Of a stretch of DNA of 64,000 nucleotides, positions 23,643-31,440 are shown piece by piece. Numbering within the stretch: position 1 is the first letter of the stretch; each line of letters opens with the position of its first letter. The notes under the pieces are model-generated. The model ran no database searches. It saw nothing but the letters and a program-made list of their open reading frames with translations, and had not been told where the DNA came from. Made by a program: the position numbers and the translations under genes. Where the stretch lies: assembly GCA_018266835.1 (NCBI GenBank), contig JAFDZP010000005.1:1-64000 (forward strand). Reading direction: 5' to 3'. The stretch comes from Bacteroidota bacterium. GTDB taxonomy: Bacteria; Bacteroidota; Ignavibacteria; Tepidaquicellales; Tepidaquicellaceae.

Positions 23643-25982
23643 TTATTTTATTAATACCATCTGCTTCGTCTGCTTGAAGCTGCCTGAATTCAATACATAG
23701 AAATACATTCCGCTCGAAAGTCCGGTTGTTTCAAATTTATATTTGTAAACTCCCATTCCTAACGGCTGTGATACCAATGTTGAAATTTCTCTTCCAAGCA
23801 TATCGTAAATTTTCAATGAAACAAATTCCTGTTTAGGAATTCCGAATTCAATTGTTGTTGAAGGATTGAACGGATTTGGATAGTTCTGCTTCATGAAATA
23901 ATTTTCTGTTACAGAGTTTTCCATATGTGTTATTCCTAGGCTTCCGCCGTTCTGAATATATCTTGCAGCGAATTCCTGATAATACTGATTTGCAATCAAT
24001 GAATCATAAATTATCATGCAGTTCTCATCGTTATCGAATGTAGCAGCGTTGGAATAATTGTATGAACCTGTTTCAACAATCGGATTGCTTGAAGGAATGT
24101 CTGCATCAATTAACATATATTTGCTGTGAAGTAATCCAGTCTGGTTTTCAAGATATACAGGAGCTGCAGGATTCCATGGAGTTTGTCCGCCTAATCCTTT
24201 CATTTCTTCATATACTCCGCCGGCTGCGCTGTTAGATGCATCAAATACACCTCTCACCATTTTATTTGGAGGACTGAACTGAGTCTTCATCTTGTTTGAA
24301 ATATTAAATCTTGTAAAAGCATAAATACAGAAATTGATTGATTTATTTGTATTGTTACCAATCATATTTTCAATTTGTCCTGATACGTTATCTGAAGGAG
24401 AGAAATAAATTTCAATTCTCTTTCCGTTCACAAAGAACAAGTGTGGCGTATTATCTGTTTTCGCGGGACCAAATCTTGCTCTTACCGGGTCATTTATGTT
24501 GATATGTGAGCCCCACATTTCTTCAAACTCTCTTTCATAGGCACCGCAAATTGCTTGGTCCTGAATTAAAATCACATTCTGAGCATCTACATTAAACTGG
24601 TCTGCAGTAATATTTGCAGAACCGCCCCAGAGCCAGTCATCTGAAGCAGATGTTGTATCTCTATGGTCAAATATCATGAACTTGTCATGCATAATTGCAC
24701 CTGTACCTGTATTTCTTTTTTGAACAAGAATACCTGCATTAATTAAATCCTGCATTAATGCCTGATTTGTTCTGCTGTCGTAAACTACTCTTAGTTTCAC
24801 ACCTCTTACTACTGCATTAATCAATGCATCTCTTATCTGTGTTAAATCGTTGAACGAATAAATCGCAAAGTCAATTGAGAATTTAGCAGAATCAATTCTT
24901 TCCTTTAATCGAGTTGCTAAATTTGTATTGCCGTTAGCGTTGTTACCCGGAATTGCGAATGAGTTATCGACTGATTTATTGAAGTAAACTTCCCATCTTC
25001 CGGTTGATGAAGGTGCAGAACTTGTTGAAAAATAATTTCCCGAGCTGGTGCTTGTACCTTGTCCGTTTGTAGATGTTACGTTCATATAATAAATTTTTCC
25101 GGGACGAAGATTGTTAAGCGTTACTGTATGAGTAGTCGTCATCGTTGCATTTGAGACTGAATCTCTGAATATGACGGGCTGATAATTTGAATCTGTAAGC
25201 ATATATCTTACTTTTGAATCAGAAGCATTTTGTGTTGTCCAAGTTATTGTAACTGAGTTTGGACCAATAGCGCTTTCAGTAGGAGGATTTAAAATATTAG
25301 GACCAGCGCCAAGTATCATATCAGAAGTCATTCTTGAAAGCACCTGATAACCGGTACTATATGGTGGAGCAGACACAAACTGACTGCCTACTGCTAATAT
25401 AGAAAATGTTCCTGTTGGAATTGTTGTTCCTATTAAATTCGTATTGTTATCAATTCTGAGTACACTTGCATACGTACCTGTATTATCGGTCAACGGATAA
25501 TTTGTATAAGCCCAAAGTCCTGTAGCAGTAGTAGTTACATTATTAATCCTGACTAATCTTCCTTCATATGCTTCCACACCTGAATAATCCTGAGTTGTAT
25601 ATTGCAGCAAAGTTACATCTACGGGAACTACAGTTTTGTTGGAATCGATTTTTGAAAAAGAACAGCCTGTAGGTGTATAAGTTAACTCGGTTAATCCGTT
25701 AAACTGCGTCAGTTTTGCAGTGACGATAACACTGTCACCGATTTTAACTGCGGCTGAAAAATCCTGATAGAATACTGCAACTCCGGCTGTATTATCCTGA
25801 ATATAAGACGGACCGCCGAATTCGTTTGCTACTGTTACAATACCTGTTACGGTTTTATATTGACCTGAATCTAGGGGGACACCTGTCGAGGTGTTCTGTC
25901 TGATAGTTACAATCGGAACAACCTGAGCACTTACCGAAATATAACACATCAGAATAGCCAATGCGAATAGTAGTTTTTTCAT
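23643..25982 (-). CDS. T9SS-exported phospholipase D-family nuclease/phospholipase
   Basis: This 779-residue protein has five parts in order: a signal peptide (residues 1-19), an OB-fold-like domain (20-210; YKTVTGIVTVANEFGGPSYI), a fibronectin type III domain (about 235-325), a double phospholipase D domain (330-680) and a T9SS sorting domain from about residue 700 (QNYPNPFNPSTTIEF) ending QMVLIK. Both HKD motifs are intact: HDKFMIFD with GGSANIT near residue 430, and HSKYMLID with GSYNYS near 617. The enzyme should therefore cleave phosphodiesters (DNA or lipid) outside the cell. It is 2 bp downstream of the membrane protein gene and followed by a terminator. Confidence 0.9.
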   Translation of the reverse strand: MKKLLFALAILMCYISVSAQVVPIVTIRQNTSTGVPLDSGQYKTVTGIVTVANEFGGPSYIQDNTAGVAVFYQDFSAAVKIGDSVIVTAKLTQFNGLTELTYTPTGCSFSKIDSNKTVVPVDVTLLQYTTQDYSGVEAYEGRLVRINNVTTTATGLWAYTNYPLTDNTGTYASVLRIDNNTNLIGTTIPTGTFSILAVGSQFVSAPPYSTGYQVLSRMTSDMILGAGPNILNPPTESAIGPNSVTITWTTQNASDSKVRYMLTDSNYQPVIFRDSVSNATMTTTHTVTLNNLRPGKIYYMNVTSTNGQGTSTSSGNYFSTSSAPSSTGRWEVYFNKSVDNSFAIPGNNANGNTNLATRLKERIDSAKFSIDFAIYSFNDLTQIRDALINAVVRGVKLRVVYDSRTNQALMQDLINAGILVQKRNTGTGAIMHDKFMIFDHRDTTSASDDWLWGGSANITADQFNVDAQNVILIQDQAICGAYEREFEEMWGSHININDPVRARFGPAKTDNTPHLFFVNGKRIEIYFSPSDNVSGQIENMIGNNTNKSINFCIYAFTRFNISNKMKTQFSPPNKMVRGVFDASNSAAGGVYEEMKGLGGQTPWNPAAPVYLENQTGLLHSKYMLIDADIPSSNPIVETGSYNYSNAATFDNDENCMIIYDSLIANQYYQEFAARYIQNGGSLGITHMENSVTENYFMKQNYPNPFNPSTTIEFGIPKQEFVSLKIYDMLGREISTLVSQPLGMGVYKYKFETTGLSSGMYFYVLNSGSFKQTKQMVLIK

Positions 25983-25984
25983 TT

Positions 25985-27763
25985 TTATAGTTTTGATTGA
26001 TATTTGTTTAGTACTGAATTAATAAAAGCGCCGTTAGGTTCGAGATTTTTATGTCTGTTTAACTCGTTTTTGAATTCTTCTTTGTTGTTTTGAAATCCCT
26101 TTTCTACAGACTGAGGCTGATAAACAATGTTAAAGGGAGTGATGTATTTGTATTCGTTTTTATCTATTACTTCTTTGAATTTAGGGATATTTCTGACAAA
26201 TAAAAATGATTTATCATCCCAGAATACAAGCTTCCATTCATCATTTTTTTGCGAGAGATATGAAATAATTGTACTCTGCATTTCCTGAGGCGCGCGGGTA
26301 AGATCAGGTGCTAAATACAAAACGTAGTCTATACCGTAATCATTCAGCTTTTTTTCAAATCCGGGCTTTTTTGAAATCAAACCGTTATACTCATTAAAGA
26401 TATTATCGTTAAGATTTCTGCTGTCTATAAAATTTTTCGTTCCCGGGAAATTCCAGACTAAGTAACCGCCGGTGCCGAAATGATTAAGCGGATGCTCCCC
26501 TATTTCAGTGATTTTATTTTCTTTCATAAAATCAAACATCTGAGTCGGGATGAAATCTGAGTTAATACCAAATCCTGAAATACGATAGTACTCAAGAGTC
26601 TTCAGATAAAGGTTATCGTTCGGAATACTGAAAGTAAAAAATAAAAGTAAAATTGTTAGAGCAACTTTAAATACAGGTTTATCACTTATAAAAGTTGAGA
26701 CACCTCTGTTTCTTAAATTAATGATAATAAAATTTACTGCAACAGTTACAAATATTGCAATGATAATTATATAGTCCACTGTAAACCTTACTGCTCTTAC
26801 AGAATAAAATGCGAAGCCGATATATATAAGAGCAAAAAATAAATCTTTTTTCTTTAATGCGTAATAAAGTGTTATTGCTCCGCCCACTACAAGAATTTTA
26901 TAAATATTTCCGACAAATCCGCTGAACATTTTATCAAACGGTGAACGCCATTCGTTAATTGTTTCGAGCAGCTTCATTTTGGTATGTGAGTAAGCATAAA
27001 TATAAGTAGCGAATCCGTTTGGATTTATAAGCATTACTAATAACGATACGGCAAAAATAATAATAAGCAGCAATAACTGTTTTTTATCAAGAGCAGGAAC
27101 TTCCTTTGTAGATAAAGATGATTTTGAAAAATAAGATATTACCTCAGTGATTACATAAATTCCCAGTAAAAGAATACCTGCTATTATACCCATATGCATA
27201 TTTGCCCATACAAGAAATATAAGCGGTATAAAATAAAGGTATATGTTCTTTCTGTTAAAATATCTGAAAGAAATAATCAGGTACAAGAGTAAAACAAAAA
27301 ACAACAGGGATATAATATGCGGACGAGGCGTAAGCCTGTCAATAATTCCGAAAGTAATCACAATAAACATAAAAACGCTTAGTGTTGCGCTTACTTTAAA
27401 CTTCCGGAGTATTAAATAATAAATTAAAAATATCAGAAGAAAAATTATTGTGCGGAAAACTGAAAGTCCGGTATAGCCGAACGGCTTATAAATATTATAG
27501 GTAATAACATCCCATCCCCACTCAAAAGGCATCCATTCCTGACCTTGGGTAACATAGCCGAATATATCCTGTGAAGGCACATGACCTGTTTCCATCACGT
27601 ATTTTCCTGTAGCTAAGTGCCAGAATACGTCATCATCGCCGGAGATTTTGAATGTGGTGAAGAAGATTATGAATAAAGCAAAAGATGCAAGGAGTGCATA
27701 ATCGAATAAAGGGTTTGCAGTATAAGATTTTGTTTGAGGACTTTTCGCTTTTTGTTTGGCCAT
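25985..27763 (-). CDS. Polytopic membrane protein, GT-C glycosyltransferase-like
   Basis: This 592-residue protein has about eleven hydrophobic segments between residues 25 and 400, then a soluble C-terminal region of about 190 residues (GEHPLNHFGTGGYLVWNF; DSRNLNDNIFNEY; WDDKSFLFVRN). The first loop after segment 1 carries DDDVFWHLATGKYV, reminiscent of the acidic first loop of GT-C transferases such as oligosaccharyl and mannosyl transferases. The exact family is uncertain. It probably transfers or handles a lipid-linked sugar at the periplasmic face. It is cotranscribed with the phospholipase D gene (2 bp) but separated from the upstream lipoprotein gene by a terminator. Confidence 0.75.
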   Translation of the reverse strand: MAKQKAKSPQTKSYTANPLFDYALLASFALFIIFFTTFKISGDDDVFWHLATGKYVMETGHVPSQDIFGYVTQGQEWMPFEWGWDVITYNIYKPFGYTGLSVFRTIIFLLIFLIYYLILRKFKVSATLSVFMFIVITFGIIDRLTPRPHIISLLFFVLLLYLIISFRYFNRKNIYLYFIPLIFLVWANMHMGIIAGILLLGIYVITEVISYFSKSSLSTKEVPALDKKQLLLLIIIFAVSLLVMLINPNGFATYIYAYSHTKMKLLETINEWRSPFDKMFSGFVGNIYKILVVGGAITLYYALKKKDLFFALIYIGFAFYSVRAVRFTVDYIIIIAIFVTVAVNFIIINLRNRGVSTFISDKPVFKVALTILLLFFTFSIPNDNLYLKTLEYYRISGFGINSDFIPTQMFDFMKENKITEIGEHPLNHFGTGGYLVWNFPGTKNFIDSRNLNDNIFNEYNGLISKKPGFEKKLNDYGIDYVLYLAPDLTRAPQEMQSTIISYLSQKNDEWKLVFWDDKSFLFVRNIPKFKEVIDKNEYKYITPFNIVYQPQSVEKGFQNNKEEFKNELNRHKNLEPNGAFINSVLNKYQSKL

Positions 27764-27793
27764 TTATTTATAAAGTGAAAAAATTCAGGTATA

Positions 27794-27828
27794 AATAAAA
27801 AATCCGTCCTGCTTTAGCGGGACGGATT
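27794..27828 (-). terminator. Rho-independent terminator after NHL lipoprotein gene
   Basis: The arms AATCCGTCC and GGACGGATT are joined by a loop containing the CGCTAAAG core that also occurs at 4275-4290 and 40202-40217. On minus it is followed by TTTTTTA. It lies 24 bp past the stop of the gene ending at 27852. Confidence 0.85.
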
Positions 27829-27851
27829 ATACTTTTGTAGTGGTTGTAATA

Positions 27852-28937
27852 TTATTGTAAATCTGTCGATAATTTAAATCTCACGATACGGTTATTTCCT
27901 GTATCTGCGATATAGAGTACTCTGTTGAAGAATGCAACGCCCTTTGGTCCGTTCAGTTTGTTCTCACCGCTTCCGTTTCCGCCGAAAGACTCTTTTAAAA
28001 GTTTACCGGAAGAATTGAATTTGTACAGTGAATCTTTTCCTGCATCAACTATAAATATATTTTTATTCGGGTCAGTTGTAATATCTTCAGGTGTTGCAAA
28101 CTCTTCCTTCAAGATATCTGAATTACCTTCAGGTAAGTATCTGGGATTAAATGCCCCTGTTGAGTTATCGTATTCAAACCATTGTGTTTTAAATCCGCTT
28201 TGAGTTGTGTTTCTTGTAAGGAAGAAATCATAATTATTATTTCCTGCTGCCCATACACTCGAAACTTTATCTATAGAATAAACACCGTTACCGGCAACCT
28301 GGAATCCCGTATAAAGCTCTATTGTAACTGAGTTTACGCCTTTGCATTTTATAATGGCATTGTCAGGGTCTAAGTTATTTGAGTTATCAGGGCCTCTTCT
28401 TGAAATAAGGATTGAGTTATCCGGATATACAGAAACTCCCGAAAATCTTCTTTTACGGCTTGTTAAAGGTGTAGGATAATCACTAGATAAAAGCCTTATC
28501 AATGATGCGTTTGAAATATTTCCGCCGACTTCAACTAATTTAATTCTGTATAATACACTAAGTGTATCGCCTGTAGAATTAAGCACGGTATCAGCAAGTA
28601 CAAGTATATCAAAATTATTATCCTGAGCTAAAGCAATCGGATTAGCAACTGCAATGCTTCCGATTTCAACTCCTGATAAATCGAGCTGTGCAACTCTGTT
28701 ATTTTTAGTGTCGGCAACATATACTAACGGTTCTTTCCCAAGCAAAATATCTTCAGGTGCATTAAAGCCTGTCCATACCGGACTTTGCTGCACATATGAT
28801 GTATCGGTAGATGTTACAGGATTTCCGTTATTTGTTATCGGAAATGTCCCTAAATCCAGCTTTTCAGCGCATCCCCAGTATATAAGCGATGTAGTAAGTA
28901 AAATCAGTAAACTTAAGTATTTTATTTTTATATTCAT
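27852..28937 (-). CDS. NHL-repeat lipoprotein
   Basis: This 361-residue protein begins with a lipoprotein signal peptide (LLILLTTSLIYWGC, Cys23). NHL/propeller blades follow: PEDILLGKEPLVYVADTKNNRVAQLD near the start, and EDITTDPNKNIFIVDAGKDSLYKF and GVAFFNRVLYIADTGNNRIVRF near the end. No enzymatic motif is seen. It is probably a surface-exposed or periplasmic lipoprotein. It follows the PorV/PorQ gene by 33 bp and ends in a terminator, so it may be made together with that outer-membrane protein. Confidence 0.82.
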   Translation of the reverse strand: MNIKIKYLSLLILLTTSLIYWGCAEKLDLGTFPITNNGNPVTSTDTSYVQQSPVWTGFNAPEDILLGKEPLVYVADTKNNRVAQLDLSGVEIGSIAVANPIALAQDNNFDILVLADTVLNSTGDTLSVLYRIKLVEVGGNISNASLIRLLSSDYPTPLTSRKRRFSGVSVYPDNSILISRRGPDNSNNLDPDNAIIKCKGVNSVTIELYTGFQVAGNGVYSIDKVSSVWAAGNNNYDFFLTRNTTQSGFKTQWFEYDNSTGAFNPRYLPEGNSDILKEEFATPEDITTDPNKNIFIVDAGKDSLYKFNSSGKLLKESFGGNGSGENKLNGPKGVAFFNRVLYIADTGNNRIVRFKLSTDLQ

Positions 28938-28970
28938 TATAAGAGTGAAAATAAATTATATTCTAATGTA

Positions 28971-29954
28971 TTATTTCCTTGCAAACATAACGTTTAAGGA
29001 AAGTCTTTGAGCAAAGCCCAATTCTTTGTAATTTGAAAGAGCGTAATCCAGATTTAACATCGCAAAAGTAAGCGGAAGTCTTAATCCTGCTCCTACTGAA
29101 AAATTCTCAGCATCAACATTTATTTTGTAACCGCCTCTGAGGAAAAGATATTCTTTAAAGGCGTACTCTGCGCCAAAGTTTAAATATTCAGCGTTGTCGT
29201 TCGGGCTGTTTAACTGAATTGATGTAGTCAAACGATTCTTTTCATTTAAAACCGGCTCAAGTGCAAATCCGATCTTAAAAATTGTAGGTGGAGGAAACTG
29301 CTGGAAAGTATTAGCAGTTCTATCGCCAATTAATTGAACCGAACCGGTTGGCTTGACCTGGCTTCCGAAGTTTGAAATTACTACAGAGAATCTTGAGGTA
29401 CCAAGCCCGGTCTTGTAGTAAGTTCCTAAATCACCAAGGACGCTTCTCATTTTTACTTCACCCAAAGTTTCTTCAACATATTTTATGGTTGCTCCAAATG
29501 AGAATTGTTCAGTCATTTGTCTTGCAAAAGATAATCCGATAGCCATATCGGAGAATCTGAAATAAGCCCCTGTTCCGATAGGCTGAAGCTCTGTAGTAAC
29601 TTTCATATCTTCAGTTCTTAATGAAGTTACGCTCAGACCAACTGCGTTATTACCGCCGAAGTGATAAACACCGCCTGCGTATTCAAGTCTGGTGTCCACA
29701 AACCATTCAGTATGTGAAACGGTAATTCCGTTTTCTTTGAATAATACTAATCCTGCGGGGTTATAATATAAAGAAGAGATATCGTTCGATACAGCTACGA
29801 AACTTTCACCCATGCCAGCGCTTCTTGCTCCGTTTCCTATCTTTAAGAATTGCAGTGATGCAGTTCCTGTTCTTTGCCCGCCAAGGTTCGGGAGCAATTG
29901 AGAATATGAAGTAGAGAAAATAAGAAGAAAAACTAATGTATAAAATACTTTCAT
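28971..29954 (-). CDS. PorV/PorQ-family outer-membrane barrel protein
   Basis: This 327-residue protein has a signal peptide (VFYTLVFLLIFSTSYSQ) and the family start GTASLQFLKIGNGARSAGMGESFVAVSNDISSLYYNPAGL, typical of the PorV/PorQ (UPF0164, FadL-like) group. Beta-barrel repeats end in FAMLNLDYALSN and NVMFARK. PorV shuttles T9SS cargo and PorQ works in the attachment complex; in this group there are also many paralogues tied to individual cargo sets. It lies between a carbonic anhydrase and a lipoprotein gene, so it is more likely a paralogue than the core PorV. Confidence 0.87.
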   Translation of the reverse strand: MKVFYTLVFLLIFSTSYSQLLPNLGGQRTGTASLQFLKIGNGARSAGMGESFVAVSNDISSLYYNPAGLVLFKENGITVSHTEWFVDTRLEYAGGVYHFGGNNAVGLSVTSLRTEDMKVTTELQPIGTGAYFRFSDMAIGLSFARQMTEQFSFGATIKYVEETLGEVKMRSVLGDLGTYYKTGLGTSRFSVVISNFGSQVKPTGSVQLIGDRTANTFQQFPPPTIFKIGFALEPVLNEKNRLTTSIQLNSPNDNAEYLNFGAEYAFKEYLFLRGGYKINVDAENFSVGAGLRLPLTFAMLNLDYALSNYKELGFAQRLSLNVMFARK

Positions 29955-29995
29955 TAAATTATTTTTTATTCTATCAGACTATTAATCTGAATATT

Positions 29996-30691
29996 TTATT
30001 CATAAAATGTTACTTTACCTGTGGCAATATCATACATACCGCCGACAATAATAATTTCACCTTTTTCAACCATTTCTTTTAAAACTTGGCTTCTATCAGT
30101 TATATTTTTTATTGCCAGAAGTACATTTTCTTTTGCCACTTTTGCAACAAACTCATAATTCTTAGATGTTCTATCTGAATTATCAGTTGTGACTGCATCA
30201 ACGGCAGGTTTAATTTTACTTAAAAGAGCAGTAAGGTTACCCATTTTGGCATCGTCAACTGCACCTTTAACTGCGCCGCAATCTGTGTGTCCCAGTACTA
30301 AGATTATTTTTGCACCCACAATTTTAGATGCAAACTCTAAACTTCCAAGAACATCTTCATCAACAACATTTCCCGCAATTCTTGCATTAAATATATCTCC
30401 AATCCCCTGGTCAAACACAAATTCTGCAGGAGATCTTGAGTCAATGCAGCTTAAAACAGTTCCAAACGGATACTGACCCTTTGAGGTCTGTTTAACCTGG
30501 TCGCTTAAATTTCGGTTCAAAATTTTTCCCGAGACAAATCTCTCATTGCCATCTTTTAACATTTGTAAAGCTTCCTTAGGAGTCATTTTACTCTGTGACT
30601 CTTTAGTCTGTGTAACGTAATCCTGAGAATAGCAATTTATGTATAAAAAAGAGATTACCAGTATAACAAGAAGGTTTTTAAACGTTTTCAT
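29996..30691 (-). CDS. Beta-class carbonic anhydrase, exported
   Basis: This 231-residue protein has an N-terminal signal peptide (LLVILVISFLYINCYSQ), then a complete beta-carbonic anhydrase. The zinc ligands C82, D84 (with R86) in SCIDSR, H135 and C138 in GHTDCGA are all visible. It interconverts CO2 and bicarbonate, here probably in the periplasm. It is paralogous to the neighbouring 30764-31363 gene, which lacks a signal. The C-termini are almost the same (GGMYDIATGKVTFYE versus GSMYDVATGKVTFYE), pointing to tandem duplication followed by gain or loss of the export signal. Confidence 0.92.
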   Translation of the reverse strand: MKTFKNLLVILVISFLYINCYSQDYVTQTKESQSKMTPKEALQMLKDGNERFVSGKILNRNLSDQVKQTSKGQYPFGTVLSCIDSRSPAEFVFDQGIGDIFNARIAGNVVDEDVLGSLEFASKIVGAKIILVLGHTDCGAVKGAVDDAKMGNLTALLSKIKPAVDAVTTDNSDRTSKNYEFVAKVAKENVLLAIKNITDRSQVLKEMVEKGEIIIVGGMYDIATGKVTFYE

Positions 30692-30763
30692 TGATTTTAT
30701 GATAAGATTAAGTTGTGGTTTAACTTTTTAGGTACATAAATTTTCTCCATTTGGTGATACTCT

Positions 30764-31363
30764 CTATTCATAAAATGTTACTTTACCTGTTGCAACATCA
30801 TACATTGAACCGACTAACATGATTTCACCTTCATCTAACATCTCTTTCAGTATCGGACTGTTACTTCGTATATATTTAAGTGCCCGCATTACGTTCTCCT
30901 TTGACACTTTTTCTACGAACTCGTCGTTATCTGAATTTCTCTTTCCTTCTTCAAAAGGAACTGCATTTACTGCCGGCATTATTTTTTCCAGCAGTGAAGT
31001 CAAGTTTCCCAGTTTCACATTATCACAGGCGCCTCTTATTGCGCCGCAGTTAGTATGTCCCATAACAAGTATGAGCTTTGAACCGGTTACTTTGCAGGCA
31101 AACTCCATAGAGCCTAAAACATCTTCATCTACTATGTTGCCCGCTATTCTTACATTGAATATATCCCCTATTCCTACATCAAAAATAATTTCTGACGGTG
31201 AACGGGAATCCATACAACTCAGAATAATGGCAAAAGGATATTGACCTTTTGAAGTTTCCTGAACCTGTGCCTGATAATCTTTATGTGTGCTTTTACCTTC
31301 AACAAACCTTACGTTGCCTTCTTTCAGTTTTTGCAAAGCTACTTGCGGAGATTTATATGGCAA
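30764..31363 (-). CDS. Beta-class carbonic anhydrase, cytoplasmic
   Basis: This 199-residue protein has zinc ligands C50, D52 (R54), H103 and C106 in SCMDSR and GHTNCGA. There is no signal peptide. The start is TTG at 31363, with no in-frame ATG nearby that keeps the conserved N-terminal helix (SPQVALQKLKEGNVRFVEG). It shares nearly full-length similarity with the exported paralogue 72 bp downstream. A cytoplasmic plus periplasmic pair would allow CO2/bicarbonate handling on both sides of the inner membrane. Confidence 0.92.
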   Translation of the reverse strand: MPYKSPQVALQKLKEGNVRFVEGKSTHKDYQAQVQETSKGQYPFAIILSCMDSRSPSEIIFDVGIGDIFNVRIAGNIVDEDVLGSMEFACKVTGSKLILVMGHTNCGAIRGACDNVKLGNLTSLLEKIMPAVNAVPFEEGKRNSDNDEFVEKVSKENVMRALKYIRSNSPILKEMLDEGEIMLVGSMYDVATGKVTFYE

Positions 31364-31440
31364 TGTTTATTTTTTAAATTAAAAAGAATACAAGTTTCTG
31401 ACCTAACAGGTAAAATAAAGAACGTATGAAATTCCTTATA

